From: Ancylostoma caninum
Lineage: Eukaryota; Nematoda; Chromadorea; Rhabditida; Ancylostomatidae
Assembly: GCA_037903475.1 (NCBI GenBank)
Contig: JBAJFG010000211.1
Coordinates: forward strand, 124,001-188,000
DNA: 64,000 nucleotides
Reading direction: 5' to 3'
A program made the translations under genes and the position numbers. This document shows positions 25,776 to 35,879 of the stretch, piece by piece (the stretch's first letter is position 1; the number at the start of each line of letters is the position of its first letter). The notes beneath the pieces were generated by a model. It saw only the letters and a program-made list of their open reading frames with translations, did not search any database and was not told the DNA's origin.

Positions 25776-26030
25776 TTGGAGGAGCTGGGCTGGGACACGG
25801 TTCCCCATCTACCCTATTCTCCTGATATTGCCCCCTCTGATTATCATTTGTATCGCCCCCTCAAGGCATTCCTGGCTAAGAAAAAATTCACCAAACTTGA
25901 AGATGTTGGAAGGGCGGTCAGCGACTTCTTTGACTCCCAGTCTCCCCAGTTCTGGGAAAAGGGGATCGCTGATCTGCCCATTAGGTGGGACATTGTAGTG
26001 GCTAATGATGGTGATTATATTGTTGAGTAA
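25776..26030 (+). pseudogene. Mariner transposase, C-terminal fragment
   Basis: This 84-codon frame matches the last quarter of a mariner (DD34D) transposase, the enzyme that cuts and pastes the element at TA sites. The hallmark is LPYSPDIAPSDYHLYRPL at residues 12-29, where the D after YSP lies at the position of the third catalytic aspartate. It is followed by the family's usual tail: KKKF, an FF pair, the GI..LP.RW motif, and a G.Y end before TAA at 26,028. The N-terminal DNA-binding domain and the first two catalytic aspartates are absent, so the copy is 5'-truncated and dead. About 60 bp past the stop the sequence CTTTCTGACCACCC could be the decayed right terminal repeat. Family assignment is firm; subfamily is not. 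Confidence 0.85.
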
Positions 26031-26645
26031 AATTCATTGTGTGCTGAATAATTAAATAAAGAAAAAAAGGTGTCAAACGGCTCAAGACTTTCTGACCACC
26101 CTAATATTATAACCAACTCAAATAACCAAAGGTGATTTTCTCTGTTTATCTGGGCATTCATCATGTGTTTTTTCACATGTATAAACCACATGAAGCTGTG
26201 GCAAAAACAAACACCATCAACCAAACAAAAAACCGTAATATCCTGGACATTCAAAAAAAATTTCTTATTTCCTTTGATTCCGATGGTTTTTGATCTGAAC
26301 AATCGTGCGTAGGGATCGGTACAAGCTTAAACGTTTGTACTCCGTTCATTTTCTTTTTCCAGGATATTCAGGAAATGGGAACAACTATAAAAACGGTTTG
26401 ACATTCCACAGACAAATAATTACCTACATCTACAGCATCCGTTGAAAGCTATACATCTTAGAGGGAGTCCTCAGTATGTGTCATTAAAAGGCCTAAAGTT
26501 ATTGCTACAAAAGGTATAACTAACATTTCAAAAGAAAATCATTCTGAGGATAGACGACTCTATAAGGTCTTTCTTCTACTGATTTCTCGGAATATTCCTA
26601 CAAATTTTTAGCCAGTAATATGCATGTATTTGTTAAGCTTTAGGA
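26031..26645. other. Mariner 3' flank, then nothing recognised
   Basis: The first 80 bp are probably the noncoding 3' end of the mariner copy. The rest carries no supported feature. Confidence 0.4.
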
Positions 26646-26651
26646 TTCTGT

Positions 26652-26750
26652 TCAGTGCAGTTCTTCCTCATCGTTCTCGTCTTCCTCTTCCGCACTGGGT
26701 TTCCGTCGTGAAACTCCCATAATCCTTGTTTTTCCATTGATAACGACGAA
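26652..26750 (-). CDS. Candidate terminal exon with acidic tail
   Basis: A consensus acceptor (CCTTTCAG on the minus strand, complement 26,751-26,758) precedes 99 nt ending in TGA at 26,652. In the frame that starts on the exon boundary the peptide is basic in the middle (VSRRKPSAE) and ends in a strongly acidic run EEEDENDEEELH. All three frames are open over most of this length, so the reading frame is not proven. A possible preceding exon is at 26,948-26,987, but its phase would choose a different frame. It might belong to the minus-strand gene that starts at 32,684, about 6 kb upstream. No family recognised. Confidence 0.28.
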   Translation of the reverse strand, partial: FVVINGKTRIMGVSRRKPSAEEEDENDEEELH

Positions 26751-28245
26751 CTGAAAGGAATTTTATAAGAGGTTATGTTTACAATAAATTATGATAAACT
26801 AGTAATGTCTCATGTGTTTTTTTCTTAGTGTTTATTCGTGTTAATTTGATATTTTCTTCCGTACATTTTGCTGGTTTGTATGGATTTCCACGTAAATATT
26901 CAGATTATCCAGATGGTATGATAAATGAGATATACTTAGAAGCTTACGGATTCATCCCGATGATTTCGTAAGTTTTATTCTTGATTCCTGATGCTTGAAA
27001 TCCATGGTGATTCTTTGTGAAGGTGACATTAAGAATCTCATGTCGACATCGTACGACTAAACAATTACCCCTTTTTTATCCGAAATAAGATTAGTATCCA
27101 CGTAAAATTAATTAAATGTCGCACATTTGTCTGAGTTCATACATACTTACAGTGATGCCCACATTATTCAGCACACTCAAGATTTTGCACCATCAAATTT
27201 TCCAGAGTAATTGTCTTTCAGGGCTCGCTTTCGGACGCATATTTGAGAATATGGGGGGGAGTGGTATGAGAGCTTCATTTCATTATCCTGGAGCATAGAC
27301 ACTACTAGATCTGGTTTAAAACATATTTCGTCGGGTTTTCGAACATTTTTATTTCCTTCTACAAGAGAAGAGAGCTAGGGATCTGATCATGGTATCCTCT
27401 TCACTGCTATTATTGTACTACTCTTACCAACAACTGTTTAAGGCAGGATAAGTTATTAAATTCGTATGGAAAATTTGCTATATTCAATCTTGAGAGTGAT
27501 CTAAACCGAATAATTTTCATGAAGCAAAAGAATGCTTGCCACAGTCTCAGAGGTTTTTATACCTAAAATAACTTCAAATCCTCTTTTCCCAGATTTTCTT
27601 TGAAGATTTTCTATCAATGCCAGATTTGTTCTGAAGATCTGCTATCAATCGTACCCCTCAGAGAAAACTACTTGAACACGTGACTATTTAGCAAATTCTA
27701 CGGACTTATAATACAAATGAGGTTAAAGTAATACGTTTTCCCATTGAAATAAGGTAATTTGAAAGATAATGTGAATGCTCAGGAAAGTGCTAAGTACTCG
27801 GGAACCTTTTCTGAAGTAGTACATAGGAGGACAGTGAGTTTTAGAAATAAGGCGCACTCTGAGTCTTATTGAATCATCGCATCTCATTACAATGCCCTGG
27901 TCCGTTTGAGGCCCGAAGTGTATAGGCTTGGACTTTCCTACTCGCAAAGACATCTATTTCTTTTTACACAAAAAACCTGGGAAAAACGCTGAGATAACTT
28001 CATAAAGTTACTAGGGCAGGAAAAAGGAAACATTTCTCTTAAAAATGGTGTTTTATCAAAAATCCATGAATTTGGTCACCTAGTTCTAAATGAAAATAGG
28101 CACTACATGCACCCTACACATTCAGAGATGGAAGAAAAAAAGCAAAATAAAAGCATAATGCCCAAGCCTCGGTGTCGTATATAATATTATGCCCATGTAA
28201 TATTCTGCCCAGAATATGAATGTCTCACCGATAAAGTATCAAGCA
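26751..28245. other. No supported gene; possible minus-strand mini-exon at 26,948-26,987
   Basis: The mini-exon would run from a CATCAG acceptor to a GTAAGC donor on the minus strand (frame [11 protein letters not shown]). The evidence is splice-site fit only. The rest is A+T-rich with nothing recognised. Confidence 0.25.
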
Positions 28246-28298
28246 TGGAATGCTCCCTGGCAAGATCGCCCTACTACTGCTGCTTCTCTTGACTTTAG

Positions 28299-28418
28299 CT
28301 ACCGTTTGTTGATGAAGTGGCTGCCGAGAGGAAAAATGGTCGCGGACAAATAAAGTACATAATTCGGAATGCAAGGGAATTTTCTTTCCCAGAGGAAGGA
28401 AAAATGCCCATACCTGAG
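28299..28418 (+). CDS. Candidate internal exon, 40 codons
   Basis: A CTTGACTTTAG acceptor is followed by exactly 40 open codons and a strong GAG|GTAAGC donor, phase 0 at both sides. The peptide has ordinary soluble composition (FVDEVAAERKNGRGQIKYII then RNAREFSFPEEGKMPIPE). Two rivals make this uncertain. The minus strand over 28,303-28,413 is also open between a TTACCTCAG acceptor and a GTAGCT donor, in a phase that would follow the second exon of the 32,684 gene. And an ATG at 28,250 opens a short leucine-rich, signal-peptide-like frame that stops at 28,311. I favour the plus exon on composition. No family recognised and no partner exons found. Confidence 0.3.
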
Positions 28419-28419
28419 G

Positions 28420-30405
28420 TAAGCGGTGAGAAATAGGGAACAAAAAAGAATCTATTGGAACACAGACTCTGATAGTCCCTAATGTGCTTATATTTTTCCG
28501 TTTTGTTGCACTTATTGTTTCGGTTATTAATTCCGGAATCTTGGCAAATACGCTTTTTTTTTACATTTCCAAAAGCATTCCTGAAATAGAGTTGTGGTAA
28601 CAGCGGCAATCTTCTCCGAAAATACAACCTGGTCAGGCTGCAAGGATTTCGTTGAAGTGTAACTAGTTCTGTAACTTAATTCCCAATGCTGGGCTCCAGA
28701 ACTCATGCTAAAACACCTTTGATTTTTGCTTTCTTTTCGAGGCTTTGATTAAACCAGGTTTATGGTAGGTTGCAGCTGCGCCTACATGTTCACGACGAAA
28801 AATGCCAGAATTCTCAATACAACGATAGTATAATGAAACCCTATGAAATATTCATTGTGACAGTGTGACATTGTGCACCTTCTGATCTTTTTTACCTATC
28901 CCTTTTTTGGCTATCTACATGCATATGTAGCAGCGTCTAATCTCTTGGAGAGGAGATAGTAGGCTATAGAATTTCCTCGTCAGAGGAATGCATGTGTATC
29001 CATGCACAGTGAGGAGGAAGTTCACCTGCTCGAGGAGGTATAATTTTTTACCCAGCTATAAAACAAGCAGATCAGCCAGATCTGTTCCCCCTCTCTGGGG
29101 ATATACGTAACAACCGTGCTCAGTCACAACGTCCAGTGTCTCGCTTAACGGAAAGTTAAGGGCTTTTTGCTTCCAAACGCGACTTTCTCACGCGATATTG
29201 CATTGTGTTACACATTTTGTGCATCAGCATCTCCGCCCTTCATTAAATTAGTGTTATATTAGTTTCCCATCACCATAATCTAATTTCAGCAAAGAGAACA
29301 ATCACAGAAATTATAGGTATTAGCTTAACAATCACTTCTCAAAGATATCATGAAAAATCATGCGACCTTTTGCTTGTATGGCAATATGTAACAGCTGTTC
29401 CAGTTTGAGTCTATTTTCCTTTTTTTTATGACGTCATCTGTTCTCCATTATCATTTCTCTTTTTGCATCTATTTCCACATAAGAAAGAAACATACAAGTA
29501 GGTTGCACTACTAAAAATACCTAGGCATTTGAGCTACTGCTATACTATGTATGCTATGTAGCATTTGATGCGGAAATGGTTTTGGGGCTTTAATCAGATC
29601 GTCAATGTAATTTTCTTGCCGCAGTGGGCTACTAATCTTCTTTAGTTTCCATTTTTTTGCAAATCACATTCACAAAACCATTTTTTAGCTAAGGCACCTT
29701 TCTTCGTCGAAAACTCTAAGATATCCACAAAGTCCTTTTCAAGCTCGCGTTTTTCTCACCTCATTTCTGCAGTGGTTTCCTTTTCTTCCCGTTTTTCTAA
29801 AAGTTATACGTAGGTTGCGTCGAACTTGATGGCTCTTTTGTCATGGATTCTCTTAATAATTTCAACACAAAATTCGGAGCCCCTCCAGTCCCCTCCCCCA
29901 CCCACCATTTCCCCTTCACATAGACAACAGGGAAGTTGCCGTTGTATTTGCCGATCAGACGTTCTCAGAGCTGTTTTCCATATAAAATCTCTGAGAATCG
30001 TACAATTGCAGTCAGTTCTAAGCTTTGTGGTGTAATGTCTGCTTACATTGGTTGCGTCTGTAATATTTCGTGCTCACAAAAACATGGGAAGTTTTGCGCT
30101 TAATTATAGCAGCAAAGCCTACGTATAATGCCGTGCGACCAAAGAAGAATCAAATAAGATGAGAAGCTGATCAAGACTCACTCCCATTCTTCCATTGAAT
30201 GGTGTCTTTTCTTTGAATTCTGGTGGTGGTGAGAAACCTGGAAAAGATGGGAGATGGGCTGTTTTTCCATAAATAACAGAAAGCTTTTCTTAAGTAAATA
30301 AATAAATAAAAGATACGAAAGAAGAATCAGGAGACGTGTTTCATTAACTTTCGCGCTCTCATCTCGTCATCATTGTGTTTTGTGATAATCTTCGGAAGTA
30401 TTATT
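28420..30405. other. No gene recognised
   Basis: Nothing supported in 2 kb. If the minus-strand gene starting at 32,684 extends to 26,652, this lies in its introns. Confidence 0.4.
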
Positions 30406-30594
30406 GTACAGTCCGGTCCGGCAGCCACTGCAAATGGGCGCCGGCGGGCGCCGGCCGCCGCCACCCTCCGGCGCCCTGCTATCAATGAGCTATAAATAAC
30501 TCGAGCTTGGGAGAAAGCGAAAAAAAAAACTACAATTTTAGTCCATAGTAGACAGGGTAGATAAGCCTAACCCTATGCTTAAGAATGGGTTTAA

Positions 30595-30611
30595 GGCTTA
30601 GGCTTAGGCTT
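30595..30611 (+). repeat. Interstitial telomere-like TTAGGC run in copy B
   Basis: GGCTTAGGCTTAGGCTT, identical to 17,884-17,900 and at the same place relative to the terminal repeat. Confidence 0.75.
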
Positions 30612-30718
30612 CACAGGAGTGGCCCCACCCAACTCCCTTTTCACCTAAATTTGTGAGATAAACTACAATAAGTGTAAGTGTAAGTAATAGTGGACACCAT
30701 TTGTGCGTTGCATTGCGT

Positions 30719-30793
30719 GCGCGCATAGCTCAGTGGGTTGAGCGAATGACCGACGTTGTGGTGGTCAGGGGATCGAATCCTGCCCTGTGCCCC
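30719..30793 (+). repeat. tRNA-like module 2 of copy B
   Basis: Starts GCGCGCATAGCTCAGTGGG (A box) and carries GGATCGAATCC (B box) about 45 bp later, with a GACC/GGTC arm between. Acceptor ends do not pair. Nearly the same sequence is at 18,757-18,831 on the other strand. Confidence 0.55.
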
Positions 30794-30864
30794 GTTTTGC
30801 AAATACATATAGTATGCTGCCTACGACTGCTGCAGTTATCTAACAAACTCCAACATAAAAAGTA

Positions 30865-30940
30865 GCCCGGATGGCTCAGTGGTTCGAGTGGCAGATTGCA
30901 ATCTGTCCCTATCGCTGGTTCCACTCCGTTGGAGATCCAG
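30865..30940 (+). repeat. tRNA-like module 1 of copy B
   Basis: GCCCGGATGGCTCAGTGG (A box), hairpin GCAGATTGCAATCTG with GCA where an anticodon would be, and GGTTCCACTCC (B box). The spacing between hairpin and B box is longer than in tRNA-Cys, and the acceptor stem is missing. A tRNA-derived unit, not a tRNA gene. Confidence 0.55.
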
Positions 30941-31547
30941 AGTTAAGTATCGCAGTGTTTGGGGTTCACTGCTTGGAACGTCCCCCGTGATCTCCTTCGG
31001 GTAGTCCAGGAAGGCATCCGGCAACGTTTTGCATAAATTTCGAAGATAAACTACGATAAGTGTAAGTGTAAGCAATAGTAATAGTGTAAGTAATAGTGAA
31101 AAACCACTTTTTCAAAGTTGAGGGAAACCGGGAGAGAGTAACTCCGCCGTAAAGGACTGCTCCACGAAAGATAAATGACAGCGGTAGAACTACTTCGCAA
31201 TGGATATGGAGCAATTTACACGGATTTCAATTATTTCTGAGGATCCCGAATTGGAAGAGCTCTATTATTCAGATGGGATAACTGAAGTACTGTGTCCATC
31301 TATAGAAGAATAACGGCCATTTTTGTATTTGCGAAGCAGTGTATATAGCAGAAAATGGAAGAGTTGGCTTCGCTTATTGTGTATTCAGAAATCTTTCCCC
31401 ATGAAAATCACAAAAATGAAAAAAACGTGAAAGTTGTGAAAATGGTCCCCTGTTTTATAGCCTTAACATATCCACTGCACTCTGTCTACTATGGACTGAA
31501 ATTGTATTTTTCTTCGCTTTCTCCCAAGGTCGAGTGATTTATAGCTC

Positions 31548-32021
31548 ATTAAAGGCAGCAGGAGCTGAAATCCTCGACTCCGAGCTGAGCTGTGGGTGAT
31601 GAAGTACAGACTCAGCACATCATAAATGCGAAACGAACACAGACAATGATGGCTTACCTGCAGAGAAAATGGAACATTCGTCGCGAACACGCCTGGCCGT
31701 GTTCGCGCGCGGACGAGTTTTCTCCCGGCGCAAAAGCCATTGCGGTGCGTGGTTTGGCGCAAAGGGAAAACGAAATGCATTCAATTCACAGAGTTTCATG
31801 GCGGGACTCGGCCAAAACCACGCGCCGCAATGGCTTTCGCGCCGGGGAAAACTCGTCCGCGCACGAACACGGCCAGGCGTGTTCGCGCCGAATGTTCCAT
31901 TTTCTCTGCAGGTAAGCCATCATTGTCTGTGTTCGTTTCACATTTATGATGTGCTGAGTCTGTACTTCACCACCCGCACCTCAGCTCGGAGTCGAGGATT
32001 TTGGCTCTTGCTGCCTTTAAT
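31548..32021. repeat. Long palindrome inside copy B
   Basis: Left arm 31,548-31,760 and right arm 31,809-32,021 are reverse complements over about 210 bp with few mismatches, leaving a loop of about 48 bp. Matching words include AAAGGCAGCA/TGCTGCCTTT at the outer ends, GATGGCTTACCTGCAG / CTGCAGGTAAGCCATC in the middle, and GGACGAGTTTTC/GAAAACTCGTCC. Three overlapping open frames here (31,592-32,100) reflect the palindrome and are not genes. The right arm carries TCTCTGCAGGTAAG, which looks like a donor site. Confidence 0.85.
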
Positions 32022-32210
32022 ACCGGGGCGCCGGAGGGTGGCGGCGGCCGGCGCCCGCCGGAGCTCATTTGCAGTAGCTGCCGGGCCCGACAGTACGTAG
32101 GAGGACTAACCAAGAATATTTTCACGGAGTTGAAAATTTTAAGAATAATTAGAACACAATTCTGGAAAAAAATTGAGAGGATTTTTTAGCTACCATTAGC
32201 GGTGCCATAC

Positions 32211-32684
32211 CTGGAGGTCCAGGAACGCGTTGTACGCTGGTCATGTCAGGCAGTGGAGGTAAAGGCTCAAACAGGGGTCGTTCTGTTGTCGACACATCCA
32301 TAGAGTCCTGCAGAATATTCCAGCAAAGAATAGTTTCGTACAAGACCTAATCAGTACAATCAGCAGTGCTGTGAAGGTATTTTCTTAAAAAAAAAGAACA
32401 AAAAACCTATGAAGGAATATCGCTTTTTTGCCCGTTTTGTTCCCTCATCCATGAACGGGACGAAAGGCCTAAGAATCAGCTCTTCACGGAAATTCATCAG
32501 TATGATGTATGATGTGGCCTTTCTATTTCGTTCTTCCTTTTTTAAAGCACGTTGTACGACGTATCGATTGAAAATGGAAATGAAAATGAAATTTTACCTC
32601 AAAACTACTGGCCTGGGATTCCACGAAGTCCATGCTGGTGACGCCACTCAGGAAAATCAGCAGCAAACCCACTATGACTAACAT
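32211..32684 (-). CDS. 5' part of a predicted secreted, proline-rich protein
   Basis: Exon 1 (32,684-32,598) starts at ATG and encodes MLVIVGLLLIFLSGVTS, a clear signal peptide, followed by MDFVESQASSFE, and ends at a GAG|GTAAAA donor in phase 0. Exon 2 (32,307-32,211) follows a TATTCTGCAG acceptor, also phase 0, and encodes DSMDVSTTERPLFEPLPPLP, then DMTSVQRVPGPPG, up to a GTATGG donor in phase 1. The intron between them is 290 nt. The product would be exported and begins with a short acidic, proline-rich region typical of fast-evolving nematode secreted proteins. Downstream exons are not established; candidates are at 28,303-28,413 and 26,652-26,750 on the same strand. The copy B composite element would then lie in an intron. 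No family recognised. Confidence 0.45.
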
Positions 32685-32689
32685 GCTCC

Positions 32690-35590
32690 AACGTTCTTAT
32701 TTGGTGAAGACCACGACGAAGGACGGCAAAAAAAACCAGTGGGCGATCGAATTTGGATGTTTGCTAACCTGAAAAAAACTGTAAACAAGGAAATGCATCG
32801 GGATCTGCAGGCACTCGAAGGCATTCCCTAGGCACTGTAAATTGCAAGGTAAACTATGAGAGGGTCGTGAAACTGTGGACAAATAGCAATCTAAACAGTT
32901 TGATTCCCCCACATAAAAGGTGAGAAAAGCTTTGGGTTGCGGATGTAAAAACAAAAATAGAAGTCTATTCATATGATCCTTCTCGTATATTTAGTGCATG
33001 CATTGTCTCAGAAAGGCAATGGCCTAATGAAGACGTTGATAGAATAAGGAGACCTGTACTTTATCCACTCAAATGATTCAAAACTTAAAATTGGACTTGT
33101 GCTTTATTGTGTACCATTCGAAGCTCTATTAAACATATGTATCGTCAAGCGCTAAGAATATAAGATCTTACGTGAGGAGCCCTTCTCACACCTATAAAAA
33201 GCGATCCTTTTTGCCTCTTCTCTCTTCTTGATGACTATCCCTGAATGAACTTCACTTCTCTCCTTCTCCAGTTGTTCCAAAGCTTGTATTTAACCACTTA
33301 GGATTCATTGATTTGAAATTTGCTCCAAGTTTTTTGTTTCAGAGCCGATTTCTACAGCTTCCTACTACCCAAGTTGTTCCTAAATTCCTGGAATGAAATT
33401 TTTTCGAGTCATTGAAACTAGAAATCGTGCTCTCCATGTGTGCGCATAAATTTCGATTAGTACTGGAAGAATCTTTGTGGATTTTTCGTGGGTCCTGCAA
33501 GGAATTTGCAGTAGATCAGGCAACGCACGTGCTCTGCGCTGTGTGTCTGCTTTTCATGGATTTCGATTTCTATTCACAATGATAGAGGGCTCTTGAATGG
33601 GAAGCTCACCTATACAGTCGCGTCGGTGGAATGTGAAAATTTTCGCCGGATTTGCGGGATTTTTGCATAACTTCTTCCAGAATGAATATTTTTCGAAGCA
33701 AAAAGAACTACATGATGTAGAATAACATTCTGCATCTCCTCATCCCTCGATCACGCCTCACCCTTGCGGCTGTCACCAAAAATTTTGAAATCTTCGTTAA
33801 TTGCTTTGACCCCGCCCACTAATTAGGGCCAAACACGGAAAACTCCACAACTTTTTCCTCTCTGAACTGATATTCTACATTGTGAAAATTTCTTATCGGG
33901 TCCAATGAGTTTATTAGAGGATGGCGAACAATCTGATGTGAAAATTATTCAGTGACTATGTAATCCTTCTGTACAGTGACTTATTGAGGGCATTCGATGC
34001 GAAATTCTACACGTCACGTTTTCACATGGATCTGCTAGTACAGAGCGCTAACGGAGCGGGCCTGGATGGCCCAAGGAAGGATTGAAGCGTCTCCTATCAC
34101 TGTCCTATGTGCGTAATATACTTATTTTCGAATGAAAATCCAATAATTCGTTTGAGATAATCACCAATTCCACTTTATTCGAGAACATCGAATATTCGGA
34201 AGAAAAGAAAGCGTAATCCTTTGAGTAATGATTCCAAAGTGCTATTGCTTCTTCTATTTTGAATATTTGAAATTACAGACTCAAAAAAGATCGAATTTCC
34301 GAATTCACGTAGATCTAGTGCAATATCCACTTCTAAGTATAATGCATAGCGAAAGTGCAACAGTTTCTTTTGGGAAACCTATCAAAAGTCATTCATTTGC
34401 CATTGGACTTGGCCTTAACGAACAGCCAATGTGCGCACATCCTTCAGAAAACGAGCGATCTTCCCAATAATTGTTAGTTAGGTGCTACGTTGAGTTCCAC
34501 TAAAACCATAATGCGTCGAAGAAACAGGTGCTATTTACGTGAGAATGGGCTCTCGATTGCAGACAACAGAGCAAAAACGAACAGGAAGGCAGAGTACATC
34601 GCCATAAAGGAAGAGCTAGAACATAGTTCGTTCTGTATCGAGGCCTCCTTCAGCTTTATCTAAGGCTACTGATTCAGGCCCTTTAAAAATTTCCTTCTAC
34701 GGTGGTCCGCACATCTGCTAGCTTGGCTTAATCAGATACAAGTTTAAAAAATTAACCCTTTTCGCAGTCACAGTTTAAAATGAGTCACAGTTGTTTCAGG
34801 ACAGCACTTGAATTTCATAAGTTTGGTAGATCTCTAATTTCATGAAAAAAAAACCTTGGGCTAATTTTTATTACGTGCCTTTGAAATGAAAAGTTACGTC
34901 ATCTCCACGACTTCTTTAATTTTCAAGCAAAGTCAGATTGAATGATCATTAGTGGTCGCGCGCAGTGCAACTGTAATTCATTTGTTCAGCAACTGCATAG
35001 ACACGGAAGTGGAAGCAATTCTCCGGAGGGGCGGGGGGAAGACGGGAAGAAGGATAGCACCCAGCCAAAAAACCGTCCCTTTGACTAAAACCATTTAAAA
35101 AGGAACTAATTAAGTTCCATATTATTGAAAATGGACATTTGAAAAACTACAATTCAAAAAATGAGTTGAGTATTTTTACATATGGAGCAATTTTGAGAAA
35201 TTTGCCCGCTCACTTGCCAGTATGCGCTCCTACCTCTTACCCCTTCCCCTTGCACTCCCACCATCGTTTGCGTACACCATTGAGGCTTCCCCACTTGACT
35301 TTCACAGTTGTTTCTGCAAGCCACGTCTACCGGAGCGAAGAGCTGGGCACGGATGAGTCACTGGAAGAATAGATGAACTCATATCCATGGATATGATTAC
35401 CGATGGGTGGCAGCAGGGTGTGGACAACATCATGTATAGGTAACCATGCTGATGAGTGCCGAATAATGGTAAATCTGACTACGGTAGCACGTCTGCCATG
35501 GGTATCCTGAATGATGCATCCCGACCCCAGTGACCTGGACGAGGCCAGCTACGGAAGACTCCAGTGGTTGGGAGCACAGCACCTGCTATT
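32690..35590. other. No gene recognised
   Basis: Upstream of the candidate secreted protein; could hold its promoter, but I see no defined element. A G-rich run is at 35,022-35,040. Confidence 0.4.
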
Positions 35591-35602
35591 CAAAATGCAG
35601 CG

Positions 35603-35626
35603 TGGCACTCTGATTGTCTGCGCATC
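35603..35626 (+). repeat. 24-nt word repeated inverted at 39,033-39,056
   Basis: The 24 bases starting TGGCACTCTGATTG are the exact reverse complement of 39,033-39,056. Both lie in stretches with CGATGGGTG-type words (35,402; 38,880), so they are probably parts of one decayed repeat family whose limits I cannot set. Confidence 0.5.
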
Positions 35627-35752
35627 TTCACATCTCAATGATATAAGCGTTCTCATTCCCACTTCGTTCACCTGCCTACCGTCCAAACCGGCCCTGACAG
35701 GTGGCTACAAGTGTTTGTGCGGGCTTCTACCACTGGTGCCGCATGCATCATC

Positions 35753-35850
35753 AAGATTACCCAGGGTAAGCGTGAACACCACATGTATAAATTTACCCGT
35801 CGCTAACGTACCTAAACGCCAACGCGTTTAGTCTGGGTAATTTTAATTTC
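35753..35850. mobile_element. Small hairpin MITE, copy 3 of 3
   Basis: AAGATTACCCAGGGTAAGCG faces CGCGTTTAGTCTGGGTAATT, with GCTAACG near the centre. Slightly longer than the other two copies because of insertion in the middle. Confidence 0.7.
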
Positions 35851-35879
35851 AAGGACAACAGCTCGTGGATGTACTGCAA

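Larger units (their letters stand above)
30409..32093. mobile_element. Composite element, copy B, with two terminal inverted repeats and TA flanks
   Basis: The left end CAGTCCGGTCCGGCAGCC (from 30,409) and the right end, read as its complement CTGTCGGGCCCGGCAGC (from 32,093), stay similar for about 70 bp through a very GC-rich tract (GGGCGCCGGC and GCCGCCGCCACCCTCC). Both ends abut TA (30,407-30,408; 32,094-32,095), as expected for a Tc1/mariner-type or other TA-targeting element. In order inside: a GAGCTATAAATAACTCGAG block, a TTAGGC run, tRNA-like module 2, tRNA-like module 1, TTACAC-type repeats, an inverted GAGCTATAAATC block, and a large palindrome. No transposase frame exists, so it is nonautonomous. 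It sits upstream of, or within, the candidate minus-strand gene. Confidence 0.75.

Noticed and set aside
28250..28313. Short leucine-rich ATG frame
   Set aside because: Only 20 codons; the leucines come from a CTACTACTGCTGCTT pyrimidine tract that better explains a splice acceptor.
31592..32100. Several 60-140 codon frames around 31.6-32.1 kb
   Set aside because: They lie across the palindrome; the frames on the two arms mirror each other, as expected from inverted DNA.
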